From the NCBI GenBank assembly GCA_900548135.1, contig URJC01000086.1, positions 1 through 8,849 on the forward strand: a stretch of 8,849 nucleotides of DNA. The letters run 5' to 3'. This DNA is from an uncultured Odoribacter sp. (GTDB lineage Bacteria > Bacteroidota > Bacteroidia > Bacteroidales > Marinifilaceae). The notes beneath the pieces were generated by a model, which worked only from the letters and a program-made list of their open reading frames with translations, was not told the DNA's origin and did not search any database. Positions 1 to 7,006 of the stretch are shown here, one piece after another. The stretch's first letter is position 1. Every line of letters begins with the position of its first letter. A program made the translations under genes and the position numbers.

Positions 1-51
1 ATCAGGCTGGATCGGACCTGCCGTATTGAAAAACTTCGGTACTCGTATCAT
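1..51 (-). CDS. ATP-binding protein (AAA-like ATPase family), N-terminal fragment
   Basis: Only the first 17 codons are in the window; the gene continues past the left edge. The minus-strand reading from the ATG at 51-49 is MIRVPKFFNTAGPIQPD. The stretch FFNTAGP followed by a proline and an acidic residue, a few residues from the start, is the typical opening of a large bacterial family of predicted ATPases. In that family a P-loop (APRQTGKT-like) normally follows about 40 residues later, outside this window. An in-frame stop lies at 78-76, only eight codons upstream of the ATG, so the start is well bounded. Members are often annotated just as 'ATP-binding protein' and their cellular role is poorly known, so no function is claimed. 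It points the same way as the sigma gene but is 262 bases away and probably separately transcribed. Recognition rests on a short motif, hence moderate confidence. Confidence 0.62.
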   Translation of the reverse strand, partial: MIRVPKFFNTAGPIQPD

Positions 52-313
52 ACTTCGGCGTTTAGGTGCAACAGTTTAGGCAAAAATAAAAAAATTCATT
101 CACTTTACAGCAGGAACAAACCGTTTTTATCCGCATCAATAAAGAACCGGACAGCCTATTCCTCTGCTATTTTAAGAGATTTTCTTATCATTTATTTTAA
201 CTCGGATTAACCGTCGATTCTGTCAAAGCACACAAAAAACGGGGGAAACAAATATTGAAGGAAAGGCTGAAAGGTTTAATGGCCTTCTGCCGGGCAAAAT
301 TCCTGCAACCGCA
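52..313. other. non-coding gap between the ATPase start and the end of the sigma gene
   Basis: These 262 bases hold no convincing gene on either strand; open stretches are short and lack recognisable protein character. The sigma gene must end its transcript here, but no strong intrinsic terminator is visible. The best candidate is a weak 5-bp stem (AAGGC at 263-267 with GCCTT at 282-286) that is not followed by a clear T-run on the minus strand. An imperfect A/T-rich hairpin with two bulges spans 121-150. The leftmost part probably holds the ATPase promoter. Confidence 0.5.
81..88 (-). promoter_or_regulatory. possible -7 box for the left-edge ATPase gene
   Basis: The minus strand reads TATTTTTG here, an exact match to the Bacteroidales -7 consensus TAnnTTTG, about 30 bases upstream of the ATPase start. 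The predicted leader would be about 25 nt. No good -33 TTG is found at the usual 19-21 base spacing (the nearest is 28 bases away). The region is A/T-rich, so a chance match is quite possible. Confidence 0.25.
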
Positions 314-874
314 CTATACGCCGAAAAGTACAAGTTTGAGATTATTCCGCAATATCGCCATGGCCCGTTTGAAATGAGTCTTCACTGTAGTTTCTGCAAT
401 ATCCATCTGTGTTGCAATTTCTTTGATCTTTTTCTTCTCGACAATATGAAGTAATACGACTTCCTTTTGTTTTTCAGGTAATGTATCCAGAATAGTTTTC
501 AGACGTTCATGAATATCTTCATCGATTTCCGGATCTTCGATACCGGAGAACAACATCGCTTCGATGATTTTATCCTGATGCTTACCTTGAATTTCCAGAT
601 CCCGCAAATAATTCAGGCAATTGTTCCGGATAATACCGAGCATATAATAAAATACGGGTTGTTTTTCATCATATCTTTCCAGGTGATCCCACAAAGACAG
701 AAAAGCATCCTGTACCAAGTCTTCCGCTTGTTTCCAGTCGTAAAGATAACGCATGGCATAATGCTGCAAAGGCAGAAACGAAGTTTTATACAATTCATGA
801 AAAGCATCCAGATCTCTTTTTTTTATCCGAAACCTTAAATTACTTTTTTCTATGTATTGCTCTATTCTTGCCAT
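314..874 (-). CDS. ECF-family RNA polymerase sigma factor (sigma-70 family)
   Basis: A 186-residue protein, the usual size for an extracytoplasmic-function sigma factor. Region 2 covers about residues 24-92, with the core-binding and -10-recognition segment around AEDLVQDAFLSLWDH (50-64) and the helix IIRNNCLNYLRD (81-92). A variable acidic linker follows (about 93-122). Region 4 covers about 123-178, with LPEKQKEVVLL (132-142) and a helix-turn-helix around IKEIATQMDIAETTVKTHFKRA (150-171) for the -35-type element. No extra C-terminal domain is present. It should direct RNA polymerase to the neighbouring susC operon when released by the FecR-type anti-sigma factor encoded divergently at 966. 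The ATG at 874-872 is the only sensible start because region 2 begins about 20 residues later. Divergent placement relative to fecR is less common than a sigma-fecR operon. The family is certain; the target promoters are inferred from position. Confidence 0.96.
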   Translation of the reverse strand: MARIEQYIEKSNLRFRIKKRDLDAFHELYKTSFLPLQHYAMRYLYDWKQAEDLVQDAFLSLWDHLERYDEKQPVFYYMLGIIRNNCLNYLRDLEIQGKHQDKIIEAMLFSGIEDPEIDEDIHERLKTILDTLPEKQKEVVLLHIVEKKKIKEIATQMDIAETTVKTHFKRAMAILRNNLKLVLFGV

Positions 875-899
875 GATATTTCCGGCAAAGATAATTTTT
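868..899 (+). promoter_or_regulatory. possible fecR promoter
   Basis: The plus strand has TTG at 868-870, then 21 bases, then TAATTTTT at 892-899, which matches TAnnTTTG except for the last base. The predicted start is near 903, leaving a leader of about 60 nt to the fecR ATG. The -33 element would sit inside the first codons of the sigma gene, and the -7 box overlaps the minus-strand candidate at 886-893, so the two promoters would compete for the same DNA. One mismatch and A/T-rich surroundings keep this tentative. Confidence 0.22.
886..893 (-). promoter_or_regulatory. possible -7 box of the sigma factor gene
   Basis: The minus strand reads TATCTTTG, an exact TAnnTTTG match. It lies only 12 bases before the ATG at 874, so the transcript would be almost leaderless (roughly 6 nt). 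No TTG is present at the usual -33 distance. It could be real with a weak upstream element, or a chance match. Confidence 0.3.
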
Positions 900-965
900 T
901 TCTATTATACGGTGTCCTCCATTTTCAGATTCCAAGTTAATTATATAAAAAAGAAAGCGTGGTCT

Positions 966-2138
966 ATGGAAAAAAATTCGATTCGTTGGGAAGTATTATT
1001 GAAAGGCGCCCGCGGAACATTGTCTTCTGAAGAAGAAATCATTTTTCAAAAGTGGTTGGCCCGGGATATACGGCATAAAACCTATTACGAGAAAATGTGC
1101 CGGGTTTGGTCGTCGGACAATACAACTTACGATTTGCATACCGATGTGGCTGAAATGATAGTCCGTTTTGACGATTATGTCCGGAATAAGCGGAAAGCAA
1201 GGCGCCGGAAGATACTGAGGAATGTATACCGTTCGGTAGCCTGCCTGTTGATTCTGCTGACTGTAGGTGGAGGGATCATGTTATTGAAGAAAGACAAACG
1301 GGAAATGGAAACCGCAAACCGGATTGCCGGATCTATCTTGCCGGGCCAGGGGAAAGCCATTATTCTTCTACCGAACGGCGAAAAAGTAGATATCGCTTCG
1401 TTAAGCGATTCTTTATCCTACCGGACAGCAGGCTTTACGGTCGAAAAGGATTCCGGGATAATCAGATATATGAAACAACAGCAAGCCCGGACAGATTATC
1501 ACACGATCGTTATACCGATAGGAGGAGAATATCAGGTGAAGCTGAGCGACGGGACGACGGTATGGCTAAATTCAGATTCGCGGTTGAAAATCCCGACGGC
1601 CTTTGCGGGAAACGAAAGAAGAGTTTTTTTATCGGGAGAAGCTTATTTCGATGTGGTGAAAAACGACCGTAAACCTTTTATCGTGGAAACAGATTTGGGA
1701 AATATAAAAGTTTATGGAACAGAGTTTAATGTAAAGCGTTATTCCGCCGACAGACAATTGAAAGCAACTCTGGTGGAAGGCTCCATCGGATTCAGTAACG
1801 ATCATGTAGCAGAACTGAAACTTCAGCCCGGCTATCAGTTAAGCCTTACCGAAGGGAAAAGTGAACCTACTGTGAAAAAAGTAAAGGTATATAATGAAAT
1901 AGCCTGGAAAGATCAACGCTTTTGTTTTGAAAACAGAACCCTGGAATCGATAGCCCGGGATATGGAAAGATGGTATAATGTAAAAATCGTTTTCGAAGAT
2001 CCGGTATTGCAACAGCTGCAATTCTCGGGTTCTTTGAGCCGGTACGGAGAGATTGAGACTTTACTGCATTTTTTTGAAGAAAGTGCAGATATTACATTTG
2101 AGATCGATCACCATACAATTATTGTAAAAAGAAAATAA
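966..2138 (+). CDS. FecR-family anti-sigma factor with C-terminal DUF4974
   Basis: A 390-residue inner-membrane protein. A cytoplasmic N-terminal part (about 1-78), including WEVLLKGARGTLSSEEEIIFQKWL, should bind the sigma factor. A very basic stretch (RNKRKARRRK, 73-82) precedes one membrane helix (about 90-107, SVACLLILLTVGGGIMLL). The periplasmic part holds the FecR domain (about 180-275; key segments GGEYQVKLSDGTTVWLNSDS, FLSGEAYFDV, YGTEFNV and LVEGSI) and then the DUF4974 domain (about 318-388; FENRTLESIARDMERWYNV). In this class the C-terminal end contacts the STN domain of the partner TonB-dependent receptor, which here is encoded next, so the pairing is strongly supported by context. 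The reading frame is open upstream to 852, with an in-frame ATG at 873, but the added residues are not FecR-like and overlap the divergent sigma start; the ATG at 966, preceded by A-rich sequence, fits family length and N-terminus. Confidence 0.95.
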   Translation: MEKNSIRWEVLLKGARGTLSSEEEIIFQKWLARDIRHKTYYEKMCRVWSSDNTTYDLHTDVAEMIVRFDDYVRNKRKARRRKILRNVYRSVACLLILLTVGGGIMLLKKDKREMETANRIAGSILPGQGKAIILLPNGEKVDIASLSDSLSYRTAGFTVEKDSGIIRYMKQQQARTDYHTIVIPIGGEYQVKLSDGTTVWLNSDSRLKIPTAFAGNERRVFLSGEAYFDVVKNDRKPFIVETDLGNIKVYGTEFNVKRYSADRQLKATLVEGSIGFSNDHVAELKLQPGYQLSLTEGKSEPTVKKVKVYNEIAWKDQRFCFENRTLESIARDMERWYNVKIVFEDPVLQQLQFSGSLSRYGEIETLLHFFEESADITFEIDHHTIIVKRK

Positions 2139-2188
2139 AAAAATAGAGAATGCTTCTGTAGTCGGCAAACTTTAGAGCGCATTCTCTA
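2132..2188 (-). terminator. intrinsic terminator-like hairpin on the minus strand, between fecR and susC
   Basis: TAGAGAATGC (2144-2153) and GCATTCTCTA (2179-2188) form a perfect 10-bp inverted repeat with a 25-base loop. On the minus strand the stem is followed directly by seven T, one A and four T (2143-2132), the classic terminator layout. On the plus strand the bases after the stem (CACATTCATTC) are not T-rich, so it would not be a good terminator for fecR. The tract overlaps the last codons and stop codon of fecR (TAA at 2136-2138). In plus-strand RNA the stem can extend by about 4 pairs past a bulged C, including a G-U pair that does not exist in the minus-strand RNA. A protein-binding palindrome is the main alternative. 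Confidence 0.6.
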
Positions 2189-2213
2189 CACATTCATTCA
2201 TATTAACGAACTA
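2132..2213 (-). ncRNA. candidate small antisense RNA opposite the susC leader
   Basis: A minus-strand transcript starting a few bases past the -7 box at 2225-2218 (about 2214-2210) and ending in the T-tract after the hairpin would be about 80 nt. It would have a roughly 25-nt single-stranded 5' part and a terminator hairpin. It would be fully complementary to the susC 5' leader and the end of fecR. Cis-antisense RNAs in this position (DonS in Bacteroides fragilis and relatives) are known next to ECF-sigma/anti-sigma-controlled susC operons and repress them. Existence and exact ends here are inferred from promoter, terminator and position; no expression data are available. Confidence 0.42.
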
Positions 2214-2217
2214 ATAA

Positions 2218-2248
2218 CAAATGTATGAAAAAAAAAGCACCTGACAGG
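2218..2248 (-). promoter_or_regulatory. possible promoter of the antisense RNA
   Basis: The minus strand reads TACATTTG at 2225-2218, an exact TAnnTTTG match that includes the first base of the susC start codon. Nineteen bases further upstream on the minus strand is CCTG (2248-2245), a half match to the -33 TTTG element at the expected spacing. Its placement just before the terminator-like hairpin makes it more credible than an isolated match. Confidence 0.38.
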
Positions 2249-5200
2249 TATTTCTTACCTGAATTCTTAAGAAAAATGTTAGCGGCAGTGTACTTGCTGT
2301 TCATTGTTTCGTTGTCTTATGCGGCGGCAGATAATGACACCCAATTAATCACATTTGCCGTGAAATCTGAAAATTTAAATGATGTTCTGATTAAATTTAA
2401 AGATCAGACCGGTGTCGATATTTTATTCAACAAACAACTTATCGGGAACCGGAAGTGTAATGATTTTGAAGTCGTAAATCAACCTGTTGAGGTAATACTG
2501 AGCAAAATCCTGGAAGGTACAGGGTTCGTTTTTTCGAAAGTGGACGGAGTGTATGTCATCAAAAAAAGTACAGAAAAAATCGTTCAACCGGTAGAGCCTC
2601 TGTCGATTTCCGGCGTAGTGACCGGCACGGATGGAGTACCCTTACCCGGGGTGACCGTTTTGGTAAAAGGGACTTCTCTGGGAGGTGCAACCGATACAGA
2701 AGGGAAATTTAAATTATCGCTTCCTTCACAAGAAAATATAGTCCTGGTATTTTCGTTCGTCGGCATGCAAACCAAAGAGGTCCCTTATAAAGGCGAATCC
2801 GAAATAAAAGTGACCCTGCAAACCGACGTAACTGAAATGGAACAGGTTGTCGTTACCGGTATTTTTACCCGTAAAGCAGAGAGTTATACCGGTGCTGCAA
2901 CGACCATAAAGAAAGAAGAACTACAGAAAATGGGGAACCAAAATGTTTTACAATCCCTGAAAAGTTTAGACCCGGCTTTTCATATTATAGAAAACAATGA
3001 TTTCGGTTCGGATCCGAACAAAGCCCCCCAAATCCAGTTGCGCGGACAACAATCCATGCCCGATATAAAAGGGACTTATAATGGAAACCCCAATCAGCCG
3101 CTTTTCATTTTGGACGGTTTCGAAACGGATATTACAACAGTTTACGATTTGGATATGAACCGGGTAGAAACGATTGTATTACTGAAAGATGCCGCAGCTA
3201 AAGCAATATACGGAGCCAAAGCGGCCAATGGCGTAGTGGTTATTGAAACCCGTCAGCCGAAAGCCGGGAAGATGAGGATATCGTACAAAGGAGATCTGAG
3301 CCTGACGGTTCCAGACCTTACAGGTTATAATCTTTGTGATGCACGTGAAAAATATGAAGTAGATAAGGCACACGGCCGTTATTCAGATCCCTGGTTTTGG
3401 GAACAATATCTGAACCAGATCAAGTCGGAAATAGAACGCGGCGTGAATACAGATTGGCTGGCCCAACCGCTGCGTACCGGTGTCGGACACCGGCATTCTC
3501 TGTATTTGGACGGAGGAGACGAACATTTACGCTATGGCGTAGACTTGCTTTATAATGAAATCAAGGGGGTGATGAAAGGATCAGACCGGAAAACGTTCAC
3601 GGGAGGAATTACCCTGGCTTACCGTTATAAAGACTTATTGTTCAGAAATCAGTTGAGTACCACTCTCAACCGGGCCAATGATTCTCCCTATGGTTCTTTC
3701 GACGAATATGCAAAACTGAATCCCTATTGGACACCTTATGATGAAAACGGGGATTTGAAGCAAATTGCCGGTTCTACCGGAGGAGGAGGCCTGGTTGGGG
3801 TAACCTGTGGGAATCCGCTATGGAATGCTTCTATCGGTACTAAAAATTTCAGTAAATATACCAGTATTACCAATAATTTTTATATCGAATGGCAGGCTTT
3901 GACCGCATTGAAGTTTATCGGACGTTTGGGATTATCGAAAACCCTCAATGCAAGGGAAGACTTTTATCCGGCCTCACATACCAGATTCCTGGGATATTCG
4001 GAAGATAAATTTTTTGAAAAAGGCACATACAGTAAACTGGAGGGAGAAAGCAGCAATGTCAATATGGATATAACAGCCAATTATTCCTTATTATCAGATA
4101 AGCATCAACTTTTTCTGAACCTGAACTACAAGATGGAACAAAGCCGTTCTGAAGAAGTTACTTTCACCATGGTCGGTTTTCCGAATGACAAGAACGGTTT
4201 TATCACTTCGGGTCTCGGATTCAACAAGAGCGATTATCCTCCTACCGGCAATGAGTCCATCAGCCGTGAAATAGGTGTTTTGTCCGCTTTAAACTATTCG
4301 TACGACGATCGTTACCTGGCCGATTTGTCCTGGCGTGCCAGTGCGTCTTCCCGTTTCGGACAAGATAAACGGTGGGGACAGTTCTGGTCGGCAGGTATCG
4401 GCTGGAATTTTCATAAAGAACATTTTATGGAGCAGGCAGAGTGGCTGAAACAATTTAAACTACGGGCCTCAACCGGTTATACCGGAGCCCAGAATTTCAA
4501 TCCATACCAGGCTTTAGCCATGTTCAGTTACAATCAGACCCAAGCCTACGACAACTGGATCGGTTCTCATTTAATGGCCCTGCCCAACGATGACCTGAAA
4601 TGGCAGAAAACCCAGGATTACAATATCGGATTCGACCTGAATCTCTGGGGACGTCTTATGATTGTATACGATTATTATGTGCAGCAAACCAAAGATCAGT
4701 TGCTGGCCTTGACTATTCCTCCTTCTATGGGATTTACCAGCTATATGGAAAATATCGGAAGTACGGAAAATAAAGGAATGGAACTGAAGTTAAATGCCCA
4801 TTTGTTATATGATGTGGAAAACGACCGTTATTTAAGTACTTCTTTCTCTATTGCCAAAAATACGAATAAGTTGAAAAAAATATCGAATGCGTTGAGAAGT
4901 TACAACGACGAGGTCGATAACGAAATATTGGATGGAAATACCAACAGACCCCAGACCCGTTTTATCGAAGGTTCGTCTATGAATGCTATCTGGGCTGTCC
5001 GTTCGCTGGGTATCGATCCGGCTACAGGAGATGAGATTTTCCTGACAAAGGATGGAGAAACAACGACAGAATGGAAAGCCGAAGATCAGGTGGTTTGCGG
5101 CGACGCCATGCCCGAATGTTCGGGTACTTTCGGAATAAATATGGATTACCGGGGAATTTTCCTGAACATGTCTTTTTATTATCAATTCGGCGGTCAAATT

Positions 5201-5560
5201 TACAACCAGACCCTGGTCGACCGGGTCGAGAATGCCAATGTCGGACTGAATGTCGACAAACGGATTTACAATGCCGTTTGGAAAAAACCGGGTGACCGGG
5301 TCGATTTTTCTTATAATCCCTACAGGCTGACTAAACCCAGTTCCCGTTTTGTACAGGATTTGAATGAATTGCGTTTGTCATCTTTAAATGTGGGATATGA
5401 TTTCCGGCATTGTACTTTTCTGAAAAAGAGCCGGCTGCAACAATTAAAGGCCAGTTTTTATATGGATGATGTGTTCCGGGCTTCTACAGTAAAAACAGAA
5501 CGCGGGTTGACTTATCCGTTCGCCCGTACTTTCTCGTTCTCTTTACAAGCAACCTTTTAA
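2225..5560 (+). CDS. SusC/RagA-family TonB-dependent outer-membrane transporter with STN signalling domain
   Basis: A 1111-residue outer-membrane channel powered by TonB. Order of parts: signal peptide (about 1-35; hydrophobic LAAVYLLFIVSLSYAAA); STN domain (about 41-113; LITFAVKSENLNDVLIKF to GVYVIKK), which signals to a FecR-type anti-sigma factor; carboxypeptidase-regulatory-like beta-sandwich (about 127-200; ISGVVTGTDGVPLPGVTVLV and ATDTEGKFKL); TonB box region (EQVVVTGIFTRK, 206-217); plug (about 218-345) with the SusC hallmarks PLFILDGFE and RVETIVLLKDAAAKAIYGAKAANGVVVIET; then a 22-strand-type barrel ending in FSFSLQATF with the expected terminal Phe. Full length, no frameshift. The ATG at 2225 is followed by a lysine-rich n-region. 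It should be induced through the divergent sigma and adjacent anti-sigma factor, and susD follows after 3 bases. Family assignment is firm; the substrate is unknown, and SusC homologues import peptides as well as glycans. Confidence 0.97.
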   Translation: MKKKAPDRYFLPEFLRKMLAAVYLLFIVSLSYAAADNDTQLITFAVKSENLNDVLIKFKDQTGVDILFNKQLIGNRKCNDFEVVNQPVEVILSKILEGTGFVFSKVDGVYVIKKSTEKIVQPVEPLSISGVVTGTDGVPLPGVTVLVKGTSLGGATDTEGKFKLSLPSQENIVLVFSFVGMQTKEVPYKGESEIKVTLQTDVTEMEQVVVTGIFTRKAESYTGAATTIKKEELQKMGNQNVLQSLKSLDPAFHIIENNDFGSDPNKAPQIQLRGQQSMPDIKGTYNGNPNQPLFILDGFETDITTVYDLDMNRVETIVLLKDAAAKAIYGAKAANGVVVIETRQPKAGKMRISYKGDLSLTVPDLTGYNLCDAREKYEVDKAHGRYSDPWFWEQYLNQIKSEIERGVNTDWLAQPLRTGVGHRHSLYLDGGDEHLRYGVDLLYNEIKGVMKGSDRKTFTGGITLAYRYKDLLFRNQLSTTLNRANDSPYGSFDEYAKLNPYWTPYDENGDLKQIAGSTGGGGLVGVTCGNPLWNASIGTKNFSKYTSITNNFYIEWQALTALKFIGRLGLSKTLNAREDFYPASHTRFLGYSEDKFFEKGTYSKLEGESSNVNMDITANYSLLSDKHQLFLNLNYKMEQSRSEEVTFTMVGFPNDKNGFITSGLGFNKSDYPPTGNESISREIGVLSALNYSYDDRYLADLSWRASASSRFGQDKRWGQFWSAGIGWNFHKEHFMEQAEWLKQFKLRASTGYTGAQNFNPYQALAMFSYNQTQAYDNWIGSHLMALPNDDLKWQKTQDYNIGFDLNLWGRLMIVYDYYVQQTKDQLLALTIPPSMGFTSYMENIGSTENKGMELKLNAHLLYDVENDRYLSTSFSIAKNTNKLKKISNALRSYNDEVDNEILDGNTNRPQTRFIEGSSMNAIWAVRSLGIDPATGDEIFLTKDGETTTEWKAEDQVVCGDAMPECSGTFGINMDYRGIFLNMSFYYQFGGQIYNQTLVDRVENANVGLNVDKRIYNAVWKKPGDRVDFSYNPYRLTKPSSRFVQDLNELRLSSLNVGYDFRHCTFLKKSRLQQLKASFYMDDVFRASTVKTERGLTYPFARTFSFSLQATF

Positions 5561-5563
5561 TCG

Positions 5564-6994
5564 ATGAATACAATGATACGAATACAAAAAACAAAAAATA
5601 TACTCGGCATTTTATTCTTTTCCCTGTTGAGTGTTTCCTGTCAGGAATGGCTGGATGTCAGTCCGAGTACGGAAGTAAAATATGACGATCTGTTCAGTTA
5701 TAAGAACGGTTTTAAAGATCAATTGACCGGAGTATATACCGCTTTATGTTCGGAAAATCTTTATGGAGTTGAACTAGGCTTCGGTATGCTCGATGTGTTG
5801 GGACAACAATATTATCTCTGGTCTGCCGCTGCTAACGGACCTTATTACAATCTGCATCGTTTCGAATACGATAACTCAAGGATCGAAGCTACTATCAATA
5901 CGATTTGGACAGATATGTATAACGCCGTCGCCAATGTCAATATTCTATTGCAAGGTCTGGCAGATCACCGCGGCGTACTTGCAGAGAATGAAGAAAAAAT
6001 TTACGAAGGGGAGGCTTATGCTTTGCGTGCTTTTCTACATTTCGACCTGCTTCGTTTATTCGGCAAGAGTTATGTAAGCGGAGCCGACGAAAAGGCAATT
6101 CCTTACGTGAAAGCGATCTCAAAGAAAGTCACCCCCTTGTCCACGGTTTCAGAAGTCCTCGATATGGTCGCCGGAGATTTGGAGAAAGCGGCAGCTTTAC
6201 TGGAAGAAGATCCTATAAAGACCGGACAGGCTACAACGTCTTTTCTGGGAACCCGCAGTTTTCATCTCAACTATTATGCAGTCCGGGCTTTGCTGGCACG
6301 TGTTTATTTGTATAAAAACGATAAAGTCAATGCTTTGAAAAATGCACGGGAAGTGATTCTTTCAGAAAAATATCCGTGGGTAAGTAAAGGAGCTGTGGCT
6401 ACCTCCGACCGCAAGGACCGTGACGGGATCTTCTTGCCGGAATGTATATGGATGCTGAATAATACCAGATTGAAAACATTGACAGAAACCTATTTAAAAG
6501 AGAGTGACAATACGCTGTATTGCAATGGTAGTGTTATCGACGAAATTTTTGAAAGCCAGACATATGGTGGTCTGGACTGGAGATATATTTATTATTTCGA
6601 GCGTCCCGACTGGTATTGGTTAAGTAACAAATTGTATCAGTATACCACCTCCGCCTACAATAACCGTCAACCCCTATTACGTCTCAGTGAAATGTACCTG
6701 ATTGCAGCAGAGTGTGCCACATCTAAAAAAGAAGCGGTGGAGTATCTCAATACCTTACGTCAGCACAGAGGCTTTGAAGAGTCCCATAATCTGAAAGAAA
6801 ATGTGGCGGACGAATATTTGCAGACAGCTATCGGAAAAGAATACCGGAAGGAATTTATCGGCGAAGGACAATGGTTTTATTATTGCAAACGCACAGATCA
6901 GGCTGTCCTACCCAATGTAACGGTACCTTTCAGTAAAACTTATTATGTCCTTCCCATCCCTGAGCAGGAAAAAGAATATGGAAACAGAAATTAA
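5564..6994 (+). CDS. SusD/RagB-family surface nutrient-binding lipoprotein
   Basis: A 476-residue partner of the SusC channel; it forms the lid over the barrel and captures substrate at the cell surface. The signal peptide ends in a lipobox LLSVSC with the lipidated cysteine at residue 26, followed by QEWLDVSP, typical of SusD proteins. TPR-like helices and family signatures are visible: IYEGEAYALRAFLHFDLLRL (about 146-165), YYAVRALLARVYLY (237-250), PLLRLSEMYLIAAECA (370-385), EYLNTLRQHRG (393-403) and EYRKEFIGEGQWFYYCKR (426-443). Only 3 bases separate it from the susC stop, so translation is probably coupled. A second in-frame ATG at 5573 would only shorten the n-region by three residues. 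Complete and of normal to slightly short length for the family. The binding pocket specificity cannot be predicted here. Confidence 0.96.
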   Translation: MNTMIRIQKTKNILGILFFSLLSVSCQEWLDVSPSTEVKYDDLFSYKNGFKDQLTGVYTALCSENLYGVELGFGMLDVLGQQYYLWSAAANGPYYNLHRFEYDNSRIEATINTIWTDMYNAVANVNILLQGLADHRGVLAENEEKIYEGEAYALRAFLHFDLLRLFGKSYVSGADEKAIPYVKAISKKVTPLSTVSEVLDMVAGDLEKAAALLEEDPIKTGQATTSFLGTRSFHLNYYAVRALLARVYLYKNDKVNALKNAREVILSEKYPWVSKGAVATSDRKDRDGIFLPECIWMLNNTRLKTLTETYLKESDNTLYCNGSVIDEIFESQTYGGLDWRYIYYFERPDWYWLSNKLYQYTTSAYNNRQPLLRLSEMYLIAAECATSKKEAVEYLNTLRQHRGFEESHNLKENVADEYLQTAIGKEYRKEFIGEGQWFYYCKRTDQAVLPNVTVPFSKTYYVLPIPEQEKEYGNRN

Positions 6995-7006
6995 AAAGAA
7001 AAAGTG

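Noticed and set aside
2..79. Plus-strand open stretch ending in GWIGPAVLKNFGTRIILRRLGATV, which looks like the tail of a protein
   Set aside because: It is the exact antisense of the minus-strand FNTAGP ATPase start, whose motif is recognisable; the plus-strand reading matches no family I know.
63..136. A 24-codon minus-strand reading rich in cysteine (MRIKTVCSCCKVNEFF..)
   Set aside because: Very short, no supporting context, overlaps the probable promoter of the ATPase gene; cysteine clustering is likely chance.
257..287. Stem after the sigma gene as a terminator
   Set aside because: Only about 5 pairs with a long loop and no T-run following on the minus strand.
509..838. 109-codon plus-strand open frame
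   Set aside because: Lies wholly inside the sigma gene on the other strand, with no protein-like features.
852..965. Longer fecR start (first codon 852, or ATG 873)
   Set aside because: The additional residues are not FecR-like, overlap the divergent sigma gene and would remove the intergenic region; the ATG at 966 gives the normal N-terminus.
883..2169. Shared 7-mer CGGCAAA at 883-889 and 2163-2169, upstream of fecR and susC, as a possible sigma-binding element
   Set aside because: One short match between two roughly 90-base gaps is expected by chance fairly often, and the distances to the start codons differ (77 and 56 bases).
4832..5197. 121-codon minus-strand open frame within susC
   Set aside because: Antisense shadow of the strongly conserved susC barrel region; no signal, domain or start context.
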